Shown here: in pieces, positions 1 through 9,640 of the stretch
Layout of the letters: every line of letters starts with the position of its first letter
Position numbering within the stretch: position 1 is the stretch's first letter
NCBI GenBank assembly: GCA_000934455.1
Contig: KN883012.1
Location: forward strand, 52,397-78,139
Source of the DNA: Apostichopus parvimensis
Lineage: Eukaryota > Echinodermata > Holothuroidea > Aspidochirotida > Stichopodidae
Direction: 5' to 3'
Length of the DNA: 25,743 nucleotides
Notes under the pieces: model-generated
Told to the model about the DNA's origin: nothing
What the model saw: the letters and a program-made list of their open reading frames with translations, nothing else
The model's database searches: none
Position numbers and translations under genes: made by a program

Positions 1-879
1 ACATAGACTCGGGGACTATCGGGTCTGGGTCTGTCTTGCTTTCCGGCCATTGGGCGCTTTTACGTTCATTCCTACTAGTCTAATTCCACTGAAATGTTTA
101 TTTAATACGGACACTTGTTTATATTATTCTTTGTCTTTCATATTCTGTACCACACACAGTGTTCACTCAGATGTTTACTACACTAATAGTATTATACCTT
201 CATTTAATTTATATGGGGAAGAAGATCTGCAAATTAAATCATAGTCATGACGTTCCTGGAACGACAGTACTTACCATGTGTTTCAAAGGACATAATCAGT
301 CGCCACAACATCACTTTTGAATATCATTTGACTACATATTAAATGGTTTCTTGTTTCCCTCACAAGAATCTTTAATGATGTTTCACAACATAGGTATTAC
401 AGGAAATCCTAGGAGTTACCTTGCATAAATTTAACAATTCATTAACAGAAAAACATTGCCACATGATTAAAAAGAAACAGACATGAATTAGCATGGGGGG
501 TGGGGTATATCAATTCGGACATTGGGTGGCTGCCTTTTCCCTTTAAAGTTAGATACACACCCTATCTTTCACGAGAACCACTAGTGATTTGGCACAGCAT
601 TCTGGATATTATGTTTAATTTAAGAACTGCACCCCTGCAAAAGTAGGGCTTCGGCATTCAAACTCGGAGTTCATAGAAGTGTTCGGCAAAGTGGTCTACC
701 AACAAGTTCGGTGTCACCAGACGGAGTCGCATTTGAGAAAAACTAGTAGTTTCATTCTGGGGCACCAAATTTCGTATATCACTCAGAGGTTTTGGCAGGG
801 GTGGGGAGGGGGGAGGGTTGTCCCATGGACTTCATCAGGGACTTTATATTTTTTGATATCAGAAAATGAATTTTTGACA
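1..879. other. No gene recognised
   Basis: Only short ORFs without recognisable domains or flanking splice sites. Contains G-rich patches (about 494-507) and the quadruplex-type tract listed separately. Probably intergenic and partly repeat-derived. Confidence 0.5.
798..817 (+). other. G-quadruplex-type tract
   Basis: GGGGTGGGGAGGGGGGAGGG fits four G-runs with one-base loops. A second G-rich tract is at 1088-1111. Presence of the pattern is certain; formation of the structure and any role are not. Confidence 0.5.
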
Positions 880-965
880 CAAGGAAATGATATTTTGATA
901 TCAACAATTATTAGCTACTCGAATTGCAAATAATAGATGCTATCATCAAATTATTGTTGATATAA
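880..965. repeat. Imperfect foldback (inverted repeat) of TGATATCAACAATTATT type
   Basis: TTTTGATATCAACAATTATT (893-912) and, after about 35 bases, AAATTATTGTTGATATA (947-963) are near-inverted. A related GTTGATATCATCAAAAA is at 1424-1440. Probably part of a small non-autonomous foldback element or repeat family. Confidence 0.4.
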
Positions 966-1540
966 TGAGGCCAGGACAGGGTCACTAGAAACAGAGAGAA
1001 CGAACCTCGCGACACTGCACTATTTTTCGGTTACAAAGAATAAATCGAGTCGACGGCTCAACGATTATTGGCGTGATATTTTTTTTTGGGGGGGGGCGGG
1101 GGAGACCGGGGCTTTTAAAGAAAACTTTGAGAACAATAGTTCCAGATGATATTGGCTGATAAGCGCACAACCAAAAACTGTGAGCGAAGCGAACAGAACA
1201 AAATCTCACTTTATTGGGCCACTGTCCGGTAAGGGTCTTTGTGTCCCCGACAAGCTCTGAGGTATTTGCAAAGTTATGGACATTGATACGTTGCTTCAAT
1301 TGTCTTCAAGTGGTATTGGTTCAGAGGAAATAATCTTACTTGTATAGTCTTTAATCTAATTTGAACAAAACATTAGCCAAACGGCTTCTCAATTGGCAAA
1401 TAATTCCTGATAGCATGACAAAATTGTTGATATCATCAAAAATAAAAAGTAAAATGGCTTGTCATACGCCCGGAGGAATGAGGCAAGGACAGAGTCGCTA
1501 AAACAGAGAGAACGAATCACGCGACACTGCACTGCTTTTA
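965..1540. repeat. Pair of ~60-bp direct repeats about 510 bp apart
   Basis: At 965-1027 and 1477-1540: both read AATGAGG-C-AGGACAG-GTC, ACAGAGAGAACGAA, CGCGACACTGCACT with few differences. Nearby CTGTGAGCGAAGCGAACAG (1177-1195) is typical of dispersed repeat DNA. No coding potential is recognised; likely a repeat-element cluster. Confidence 0.5.
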
Positions 1541-1859
1541 GTTCTGATGCAAAATTTCCACAAGGGGATATGGTTTGAGTGGCAGGTACCTGCTGCTCTA
1601 TTGTAATGGCTCTTGATTTCATGCTAAAATTTCACTAATCACAAATTTAAAAAAGAATAAATATCAAATTATTTCAATTGAAAAGAAATAGGTCTATTTA
1701 TTGATTTTATATTATATAGAGATTGTTAATATTGTGTCTGTGTTCATAGTTCAAAAGAAGAAGACTCCATTATGTATACGAAAACGACATCAATTTTTTC
1801 GATCAATAACGCTTTTCATATTCTATTTAGTTTTTGGCAAATCGACTCTTAACAATGGC

Positions 1860-1960
1860 GCTGAACGTTAATCATGTGAGTTGTTCCTTCAGAAGATATG
1901 TCTGTGTAGCCACAAGAAGATGTTAAAAGTTACTTAGTACTTTGATGAAATTAACAAGGA
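1860..1960 (+). promoter_or_regulatory. Conserved upstream block of gene A (candidate promoter elements)
   Basis: An E-box-like CATGTG (1872-1877) and AAGTTACTTAGTACTT recur at matching distance in M2 (CACGTG at about 15361; AAGTAACTTAGTACTT at about 15433) and M3 (CATGTG at about 19381; AAGTAACTTAGTACTT at about 19435). Conservation in three diverged copies suggests shared 5' regulatory or 5'UTR sequence; recent common descent alone could also explain it. Confidence 0.35.
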
Positions 1961-2004
1961 ATTATCCAGAAAACACATTACTGTATAAATAAAAGAAAAG
2001 ATGA

Positions 2005-2083
2005 ATGAAATTCAGTTTTTCGTCTATCATCCATTGTTTCCTTCTTGGTATTTGCATTCATTCTACGATGGCGGAAAGTGTTC
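2005..2083 (+). CDS. Gene A exon 1: signal peptide
   Basis: The second of two overlapping ATGs (2001 and 2005) opens the useful frame: MKFSFSSIIHCFLLGICIHS, then TMAESV. This is a short polar start, a hydrophobic core and a cleavable end. The donor GTAAGT follows at 2084, leaving phase 1. The upstream ATG at 2001 runs into a stop within about 28 codons. In paralogous module M2 the corresponding first ATG is the one that works, because M2 has one T fewer in the poly-T run. Confidence 0.75.
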
Positions 2084-5000
2084 GTAAGTAGAATAACTGA
2101 AAGTAGTTCTAACTATTCATCTCATTACTTTGACGTTGTGGTTCAGTTATTATACTAGTAGCAAATATTTGTAATGCCACTGCTTTGATGTTGCTCTTTT
2201 AACTAACGGTTCTTATGGTTTCAGCGTTTTTCAAGTGCACAAAACCACACTCATATAAAGATGCCGGTATGGCTTGTAGTGGTAACTGTAGCGATCAAAT
2301 GGAGCTAATACCGAGTACCGGTAAGTAACAAGTTGTAATTAAGTAATCTAAGAACTAATAAATGCATCGGAGTAACAAATGCCTTTTTTAATACTAACAA
2401 ACAATGATTTCATCTTCATTTACATATGCTATTCAAACGTATATGCCATATTCATCATAATAACAACTCTTATGAACTGTTTGGTGAATTTATAGAAAAT
2501 CCTGAAGTAACTTAATCATAGTAAAACGCTTTGTTAATTCATTGAAAGTTAGAGTGATGATACAGTTTACCCAGCCTCTCTTTTTGACATACAACTCTTT
2601 AGGCCATGAACCAAAGGAAAATGAAAGAAAAGACAACACGATATCAACTAAGAATGAAATGTGTATATATATGCTTATTTTCGGTTCAAACGCACCACTG
2701 ATTTTTTTTTTGTTGCATCGGATGTTCTCTGATCTGTTTCTTCAAACAGATGCACTGACATAAAACTTACTTGACCTTGAATTCCTGCAAGACAAATATG
2801 AAGAATAATTGTTATTTCCGTATAGCGTTGTATATATAACTGATATACGTTCTCGTTGTTGAGTTGTGTATCAGGAATATTGTATTCGAATACTTAAATT
2901 AAGTAATATATTAATTATACCTAATTCCTTTAAAACAAAACCACTGACAAATATTTAGTTCATCCTTATGTCCTACATGCAATATTTTGATGAATAATGA
3001 TGGAAATCAATATATGCTTTTGTACATCGTTATGTTAACGAAATGGTAATGAGTCAAATGAAATGCTCGACATGATTTCATTGTACTTAGGTTTCATAAA
3101 ATTATTGCATGTATGGAAGACTAAAAGTCACGACAACATTAATTATAATGATTATATTATTTTACAACTACAAATAATGAATCCAAAACACTAGTACAGT
3201 ACACTACCTTACTCATGACATAACCCATGGTGATAATATCAACACAAGCTGGTTAGTATTAAGCCTATGTAATTTGCTTTCGGAACATTCATTCAAATAT
3301 TTCTCGGCAAGCATATCTCATATTGTATCTCTGACTGAATGCCTACAAACTGACACCTGGCACTAATCATTACCGTTTACAGATGAGAGAGTTAAAAAGG
3401 AAACAACACTGGGTATAATCAAACCAACACGGATGCACTATACGGATAAAATGCGATTATTTACGTCAACCTTTGAAACGTCAACAACGACAAAAGGTAC
3501 GTTGGGAACGGAATTGAGTGACCGAACAACAACTGCGGCGCAATCAGCAGATGGAATGCAAATATTACCGTCAACTGATGAAATGACAACACGATCTGAG
3601 AATTTGTTGTCAACAACTAGGATGCGTACAACAGGTAACGTGATAACATATTGTATATTTTTTCAGTATTTGACTCAGTCGTAAAACAGATTGATATTCA
3701 CCATTTGACAAGGTGAACGTCAACAAGTATTTGATTTATCGTTGTTTGAACTAATTACAAATTAAAAATGTTGTTTGTTGTACTTATTTTACAAACGTAT
3801 GCTAACGTCCAATCATATGTCTATTTTGTAGTTATTACGGGACCAAACGTTTACTACCGCTCCACTTAAAACTTAGTGTTATCATTAGAAATATCAACAA
3901 ATGTGATATTTTATCATTCAGTCATTAGATTCAATCAATGAAATAGCAACAACACCTATAAAATTACTAATTACAACTATGCACTAAACACATGAAATTA
4001 CATTGCTTCAGCTAACCGATACAATAACAACCATCAACAAAAACGACTTTTCGACAACACAGAAGGTCTCAACAGATAACGTGATGGCTTAATGTAGCTT
4101 CGTTTTCTCTATATGTTTTGTCTAGTGCTTTAATGTTTAAATGATAATATCAACATCAATTCAATCTACAGCAGTTGTTTCTTTCTGAAACTTTGGTTCA
4201 CATGCACCTTCACAAGCTGATACAATATGAATGTTCGCCTGAGCAATTAACAAACCACAGTATTAGGTCTTTAGTCTGTATACATTTTTTCAAAGTTAAC
4301 AAGTTTATACAGGTTTATCTTAGTTTAGATGGTTTTAAAGAGTTAAAATGTATTGAAAACGATTGAAAAAACCAATTGATGCTGATCATTTCCGTTTACA
4401 GATGAGAGAATTAAACAGGAAACAACACTGAGTAGAATCAAGTCAACGTCGATGCCCCCAATGCCCTCTACGGATGAAATGCGATTATTTACGTCAGCCG
4501 TTTTAACGTCAACGGCAGCAACTACAAGTACAGTTGAGTTATCAACATCACGGATGCTTAAAAAAGGTGATATAAAACTATTTACTATTAAGCCTACAAT
4601 TCCTTCGGTTTACAGTTGGAAATACAATTGTAAGAACTAGATAGACATATGTAAATTGCCTACCGCCTGGAGTTGCAAGAGTATCTCTAATATATGATGT
4701 GGAACGGCAATTCACAATACCTGATTGAACACTAACATGTTAACATATTTGATATCTTAGTTTCATGTCTCAATCAATAGCCACACCCATAGCCACACCC
4801 ATTACCGCTGATAATACGTTCTCTTTGAAATGTATTGAAGTACTATCGCTTTGAATGAACTAACACCTGTCAGAAACCCACTGAAAAATCAAATTAAGGT
4901 GGTGAAACTACAAAAAGATGTCAGATTGTTGCTAATCACAAGAACTCTCATATTGATACTTACAATAGTTCGAACAGCATGATAGAGACTTCTTCTAGGA

Positions 5001-7977
5001 ATGTATATCTCTATTCGGAATTTCAAATTTTGTTCACATTTGGCCAGGTGAGCATTTGAAAGAACAGTCACGTTGTTGAATCTATGGTTAAGAGCAATTA
5101 CTGCGACTGCCGACTGGAAAATTTCATTATACTTCAGAATCCTGTCCAATCAACATGATATGGATGAACTGTTCATGCCAAACTACGTGTGATGATCCCG
5201 ACGGACTCAATGGATGTTTTAAAAGCTGTGATGATGAACCAGGTTATACTTGTGTCTGTCCAGATGGCTTCTTAATCAGTGATGGAGCATGCATACCGTT
5301 GAATGAATGCGGGTGCTACCACTCGCCTACAGGAGTCATTTCGGTATTTTCACACAACTCGACATTTGTAATTTTTCTCATATGTCACGCTTCCTTAACT
5401 ACGAAGATGTGATAAAGAGAGTGTGTATAGCATCAACACCAACAAAGAAAACTTTGTTATGCTCATTTGTCTTTAGAAAATTTGTTGGAGACATTTCCTT
5501 CCTGTAACCTTTTACAATATATACATAAGAAGATTAAATATTTTTGAATCGTAATTTAAAGTTATCGGTTGTTATTAGTCAGATTCGGATAAGACTTATG
5601 ACATCTTTAGGTGTTGTAGAAATATTAATTTTAAGGTTTGTTTGAAGCTTATTCAAAAGATGTAATAGGATTACCATTCAATTTTCTGATCGTTTTGTAT
5701 GACAGTCCCAACGTTTTTTTATCAAGAAAATAATTATTCTAACTAAATCTAGATTGAAAATTCAATTAATATTAAATTTTTCACCCATGCATCATTTAAT
5801 ATTAACCGTTTAATGAAGTCTCGTTTTAGCGCAGTTAGCTTTTCTTTTGCCTCGCTTGTAATCTTTAAAATTTCTGCACAGAACGGATCATCGCATGTAA
5901 ACTTGAATTGCAAACGACTTTGCACATGTGAAAATGATGTTCTCCACTGTGAAGAATATTCTTGCAGCCATGGTGCAATATGCCATAACAATGGTCAAAG
6001 TTCATCTTGCGAGTGTAAGGAGAGCTACTGGGGAAATGGTACGATCACAAACTGTCAGGATGTTTATAATGGTTTCTCCACCAAAGAAGGCATTTATTCG
6101 ATACGTCCACCTTCTTGGCCACATGAACCATTCCAAGTGTATTGCAAAGATGGTTGGATGGTAAGTTTTCTTTTGGAAACCAGCACACTGTTCATTTCAC
6201 ATTTTCGCAAAACTCTCAATAAGAAATAAATAAATTCTAGTTAAAATTGAAAATTCAAATGAGTAAATGTTTATGTGAAGATGCTTATACTAAAAAATCA
6301 AATTTCTTAAACTTAACTTGTCATTATAAATACGTAATTTAACAATGCTTGTTGTGAAAGAGGATCTCAATCATAGAAAGTTCAATAATCTGTTAACGTT
6401 TGAAAAAAAATTAGGGTACGTGGCTGCACGCTGTAATGTTCCTGTTCTCCTCCTAATCAAACCGCAGAGTTGATATCACCCTGCGAAAAGATAACTAAGG
6501 GAATCAGGTTGTGTAGATTCCACTTAATCTAGTCATCCCTCATCACTTTATTTTCACCTTGATTATCACCAGAGATTGTTTTCAAAGATTACTAATAGAC
6601 ACTCACTTTAACAAAATTTTACCTGATGATATTACTTCAAAAGTTCACAATATCAGGCTATGGGTCAACTTTTAACCAGCGATACCTAACTTTCGTAACT
6701 TGAGTAATGAATGCAAACTTTGTAAGGCTACATGAGATATACCATCTTAGTTAACGTTCATGTAGGAATTGGATGACAAACAACATTTCTCGAAGTAGAT
6801 AAATTATATAATAGTATCATTACCTGCATTTTCTTACTTATCATGTTTGAATGCTTCTCAATGGAGCATTCGTTTGCACACAAATTCATGAAAAGTTGAG
6901 CAATAACATCATCTCATCCAGACGCCATTCTTGTCACCCTCAGTAAAACTGTAGATCTTATAAAAATACTCAACTTCTGTATAGTTCTAAGAAATTAGTC
7001 GTTACTTTTTATACAGCTGTTTCAGAAGCGGGTTGATGTTTCTGTGTCATTTTAACTACAGAGATGGATTTGGTGATCTCAATTCTAGTTTCTGGCTCGG
7101 ATATGAGAAATTACACGTCATATCAGCTCAGAGAGAGCATAAACTAAGAATTGATATTTGGTTCAACAATACCACTGATGACAGTGCATATCTTTATTAC
7201 AACCTGTTTCGAATTAGCTCCGAAGCAACAAAATACGAGATAACGCTTGGAAGTTACACAGGGAGCTTTGGTTCGTATTTTTCCACGCAAAGCAATTACC
7301 CCTGAACAAATTCAATTTAGTCTGGTTTTGTTGACTGAATATAAGACGTATAGTTGTTTGTTCTAATGTTGTAGTGTATAAATCAGGTCCGCTTAGGACG
7401 TGTGGAAGAGAGAGAAGGTTAATTAATGATCTGTAAATGCTTAAAAAAAGCATCGCAAGTTACACAATAATAGGTTTAGGCCAATATTTGTTACCTTCAT
7501 TCTTGTAGAGGGTAACCGAAACCTTAGACACAATGTCTGTATCTTTTTCACTTAATGTGTGGAATCTTAACAATGGTATTTAAAGAAACATTTAGTAATA
7601 CACATACTATTTACGTGTCTTACATTACCTAGCTAACTATTGTAAAAATAATTCTGTACGTTTGAAAACAAGTATTGTCATGAATTTTAAAAGATGCTTA
7701 TTATAACTTTCTTTTATATCCAATAGAATATGACTACATGGATTACCATCGAGATATGAAATTTTCTACCTACGATCAGGACAATGACAGAGCTAACGTT
7801 AATTGTGCTAAAAGTGAATTCCATCCCGGCGGCTGGTGGTTCAATGCTTGTCATGCTATTATGTTGAATGGAATCTACGGTGCTCCTTGGGATACAGGTA
7901 TCTGTTTGTTTCAAAGGATTACACGCGATCAAAACTGTTCTGTTGTAGCAGTGGATATGAAAATTAAGCCGTTGTGA
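2005..7977 (+). CDS. Gene A: secreted mucin-like/TIL/VWC-EGF/fibrinogen-domain lectin, eight exons, one frameshift
   Basis: Spliced model: 2005-2083, 2225-2320, 3383-3634, 4402-4566, 5138-5343, 5882-6160, 7017-7270, 7727-7977. All introns are GT..AG and the phases fit: 1,1,1,1,0,0,1. The product would be 526 residues if the extra T near 7050 is discounted; as written it stops at 7053-7055 after about 371 residues. Domain order: signal peptide (1-26), Cys-containing linker (27-58), Thr/Ser-rich stalk (59-197), TIL domain (about 198-266), VWC/EGF-like part, and fibrinogen C-terminal domain to the end. FReD family members bind acetylated or sugar ligands outside the cell and TIL domains are protease-inhibitor-like, so a secreted recognition lectin is inferred. 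The four FReD cysteines and the calcium-site DQDND are present. A second copy (gene B) lies about 19 kb downstream. Family assignment is firm; functionality is uncertain. Confidence 0.82.
2225..2320 (+). CDS. Gene A exon 2: Cys-containing linker
   Basis: Bounded by TTTCAG and GTAAGT, phase 1 to 1, 32 codons. It encodes a segment with Cys at KCTK, ACSG and GNCSD, followed by QMELIPST. The homologous frame is kept in M2 (15767-15861) and in the first half of M3, which supports its being a real exon. I do not recognise a named domain; it has a potential N-glycosylation site (NCS). Confidence 0.72.
3383..3634 (+). CDS. Gene A exon 3: Thr/Ser-rich mucin-like stalk
   Basis: Bounded by TTTACAG and GTAACG, phase 1 to 1, 84 codons without a stop. 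It starts DERVKKETTL and contains YTDKMRLFTS, SADGMQILPSTDEMTT and many Thr/Ser, as in O-glycosylated stalks. The first half resembles exon 4; the second half resembles the separate stalk exons of gene B at 21791 and 22863. It therefore looks like a fusion of two exon types. Confidence 0.75.
3940..4081 (+). pseudogene. Dead stalk exon in gene A
   Basis: Homologous to the B exon at 22250-22378 (ATTPSELLITT...). Here TAC-TCA has become CAC-TAA, giving an in-frame stop, and the donor ACAG|GTAACG has become ACAGATAACG, so the 5' splice site is lost. The surrounding intron sequence also matches gene B. A third copy near 23345-23480 carries a one-base deletion. Confidence 0.6.
4402..4566 (+). CDS. 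Gene A exon 4: Thr/Ser-rich mucin-like stalk
   Basis: Bounded by CCGTTTACAG and GTGATA, phase 1 to 1, 55 codons. It starts DERIKQETTLSRIKSTSM, contains PSTDEMRLFTS and a Thr/Ser/Ala run, and ends TSRMLKK. The acceptor region and first codons closely match exon 3. The intron start GTGATATAAAACT is conserved in gene B at 23631, supporting the donor. Confidence 0.72.
5138..5343 (+). CDS. Gene A exon 5: TIL (trypsin-inhibitor-like) domain
   Basis: Acceptor CTTCAG and donor TCG|GTATTT, phase 1 to 0. Encodes eleven cysteines in TIL-type spacing, starting ESCP and continuing NCSCQTTC, GCFKSC, YTCVCPDGF, GACIPLNECGC, and leads into a VWC-like GVIS that continues in the next exon. An in-frame ATG at 5153 lies inside the exon and is not a gene start. 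TIL domains occur in serine-protease inhibitors and in zonadhesin/mucin-type proteins; here it links stalk to lectin domain. Confidence 0.85.
5882..6160 (+). CDS. Gene A exon 6: VWC/EGF-like part and N-terminus of the fibrinogen domain
   Basis: Acceptor TTCTGCACAG, donor ATG|GTAAGT, phase 0 to 0, 93 codons. First part: NLNCKRLCTCENDVLHCEEYSC, as in VWC/TILa modules, then an EGF-like Cys pattern ending SSCECKESYWGNG. FReD starts at TNCQDVYNG and includes IRPPSWPHEPFQVYCKDGWM. Compared with gene B, four codons (T-C-Q-V) are missing after GNGT, so the last EGF-type Cys is absent. Confidence 0.85.
7017..7270 (+). pseudogene. Gene A exon 7: middle of the fibrinogen domain, with a one-base frameshift
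   Basis: Acceptor TTTTTATACAG; the exon begins LFQKRVDVSVSF, the expected continuation of DGWM. A TTTT run at about 7050-7053 then produces TAA, while the next frame continues NYRDGFGDLNSSFWLGYEKL, the classical FReD signature, to GSYTGSF. Removing one T restores the frame and gives the phase 1 needed for the last exon. The donor GTTCGT is weak. It may be a true mutation or an assembly error. Confidence 0.75.
7727..7977 (+). CDS. Gene A exon 8: C-terminal fibrinogen domain and stop
   Basis: Acceptor CCAATAG, phase 1, stop TGA at 7975-7977. Contains MKFSTYDQDNDR (calcium site), NCAKSEFHPGGWWFNACH (second FReD disulfide and CH motif), LNGIYG, and the typical end VDMKIKPL. Sequence and length fit the family's C-terminal exon. 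ATTAAA at 8161 and AATAAA at 8916, 8959 and 9036 are possible poly(A) signals. Confidence 0.88.
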
Positions 7978-9379
7978 GGCTCTACTTACAGAGGTTCACG
8001 ACCATTTCTTCTGTGAAATCGTGATACCCACGGATCTAAAAAAATGACTTTGCTTGCTTGAGGTTTAATGTTCAGCGGTAGGGGCGAGGAGGAGGAGGGG
8101 AGAGGATTGTGACGATTTGGCCTTCAGAACATGCAATGAACTTGATAATCAGGTCATATTATTAAAACACTAGAAGCTAACATTATAAAGAACTGAAGTG
8201 TAAGTCTTATTACTCAAGTTTCGTTACTATAAGACCACATCATGACAGGAGAATGAGGGTTGTATGTTCAATTTTCCCAAACCAGCAGATTATAATATTC
8301 AAATTTAAACTTGTAGTTGATAAAGATACTACACCCTCCTATTCACAAGATGTGGAATATAGTAGTTAATTTATCGATTGTGTTGCTCGGACACATTTTG
8401 GTATCAGTAGTCATATGTAAGGAAACAATGTGCGAAATTGTAATAGGAACCACCTTCACTTTCACCTCGTAATGCAGATTAAAACTCTTATATAAAGCTG
8501 ATTACCTTCACTGTGATGGGATCCTCTCAAAAATCAAACGAAAAAGTTTTGGCATCACATATCCTTGTTATTCTATGTTATTTTATTTGAAGTCTACATA
8601 ATAGTTTGATTAAGAAAATATTTTTTGGATTAGCGTATCATCGTTAAGGAAATGACTTATTAGCATACGAAAATTGTGTAGCATCTGTTTACTATTTGCT
8701 TGAGGAGATTCAAGGAAATGTGCAAAACAAAGGTAAGGTGCCGTAATGGAAAGCTAGATTGTGCGATACTTTCAATGTCACAAGTTCGTTAAATTTGCTA
8801 GTTCGGTCACCAACTTATTTACAAGGTATCAGCTGTAGAGGAATATGAGGCTTTATAGGTAATTAACATTAATGCTAAATTATGATGTGTTAGAATTCAG
8901 AAATATTAATTTACAAATAAAAAGTTTAGTCAAACAGTGTGTAAGAGTTACATTTGTAAATAAAGAACTTTAACAATCCTTGGATGATAATGAAGTTTGG
9001 TATTGAAATATTTGTTGTTGTTGAAAAAGAGGTTCAATAAAAGTTTACTCTTTGTTAGATATTTACACATAAATTAATCCGTGCCCTTCTTTTTCGGATT
9101 TTCTGCTTTCATCATCTTGATTTGACAAATCAAAAGTAGCACATACACACTCATCACACCCACACATACACAAATATTCAGATGTTCACTTCCTGCCGTA
9201 CCATTCGACCACAGTGATTCTATTGGTGTGTTAAAGCGTATACAATGGCTTTGAATAACTGTCATTAAGGGCGTATTACCCAAGTGTTATGATTGTACAG
9301 AGTGCACCCCTGGCGCTTTGAATCTGACAATTTTACACAGAATAACCACTCTTTATAGGCAAGCCAAGCCGTAAATTGG
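7978..9379. other. Intergenic region downstream of gene A
   Basis: Candidate poly(A) signals ATTAAA (8161) and AATAAA (8916, 8959, 9036), a purine-rich tract (8078-8107) and the possible signal exon at 8350. A 69-codon reverse ORF (9074-9283) starting GNTPLMTVIQ shows no convincing domain. Confidence 0.45.
8350..8416 (+). CDS. Possible orphan signal-peptide exon
   Basis: ATG, then MWNIVVNLSIVLLGHILVSV, then VI, then a GTAAGG donor in phase 1, the same phase as the signal exons of genes A and B. Read through, it stops after about 40 codons. No partner exon was recognised downstream on this strand. It could be a spare first exon of the lectin cluster or a chance hydrophobic ORF. Confidence 0.3.
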
Positions 9380-9640
9380 AATTGAATGTGTAGCAAGTGG
9401 TATGACAGATATATAGTAAATCAATAAAGAATAACACACCAGATAAATTCCACTTCACGACCGGTTTCGTCCTTTTGGGACTTATCAGGCGAAGGTAGGA
9501 AAGTGGATTTTTTTTTTATAATTATATATATAGATATGACCTTGCACAACCTGACTCTTTAAACGAAGATATCTCTTTCGCTCTTTGAGTTAATGGTACT
9601 TGGTACTTCCCCTTTAATAAGTCATATTTACTGACATAAT
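9380..9640 (-). mobile_element. Probable Penelope-like element terminal remnant
   Basis: DNA around the hammerhead motif includes an A/T-rich run and alternating TATATATA (about 9511-9535). No reverse transcriptase or GIY-YIG coding sequence was recognised nearby. Called only from the known association of this minimal hammerhead type with Penelope-like elements; boundaries are guesses. Confidence 0.35.
9453..9494 (-). ncRNA. Hammerhead-ribozyme motif, type I, core mutated
   Basis: Read on the reverse strand: CTTCGC (stem I), CTGATAA (core), GTCC-CAAAA-GGAC (stem II), GAA (core), ACCGGT (self-complementary minimal stem III), C (cleavage base 17), GTGAAG (stem I, six pairs with one G.U). Everything fits a minimal type I hammerhead except that CTGATGA has become CTGATAA, i.e. 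G8, the proposed general acid, is A; self-cleavage should be abolished or very weak. Such motifs occur in Penelope-like retroelements, suggesting a remnant of one here. Confidence 0.7.

Larger units (their letters stand above)
1640..2340 (+). repeat. 5' module M1 (promoter-proximal region, exons 1-2 of gene A)
   Basis: This block recurs, diverged, at about 15110-15900 (M2) and 19120-19815 (M3). Shared landmarks in order: TATTTCAATTGAAAAG, TTTTCGATCAATAACG, an E-box near CATGTGAG, ACTTAGTACTT, signal-peptide exon, GTAAGTAGAATAAC intron start, AACGGTTCTTATG before exon 2. Same strand and order in each copy, so it is a dispersed segmental duplication of the 5' end of the gene. Confidence 0.75.

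Noticed and set aside
1983-1992. TATAAATA just upstream of gene A start
   Set aside because: Only about 15 bases before the ATG and absent from M2 and M3, so unlikely to be a core promoter.
2542-2763. 73-codon ORF in intron 2 of gene A, with CTCTTTAG before a hydrophilic K/E/T stretch
   Set aside because: No phase-1 donor follows and nothing similar is seen in gene B or M2; probably intronic chance ORF.
5153-5412. ORF starting at ATG inside the TIL exon and running into the intron
   Set aside because: The exon boundaries 5138-5343 explain the coding signal; the ATG is internal.
9074-9283. Reverse ORF beginning GNTPLMTVIQ, slightly ankyrin-like
   Set aside because: Only a few residues fit an ankyrin repeat; the rest is low-complexity CA-repeat translation. 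Another frame is Cys-rich but also short.
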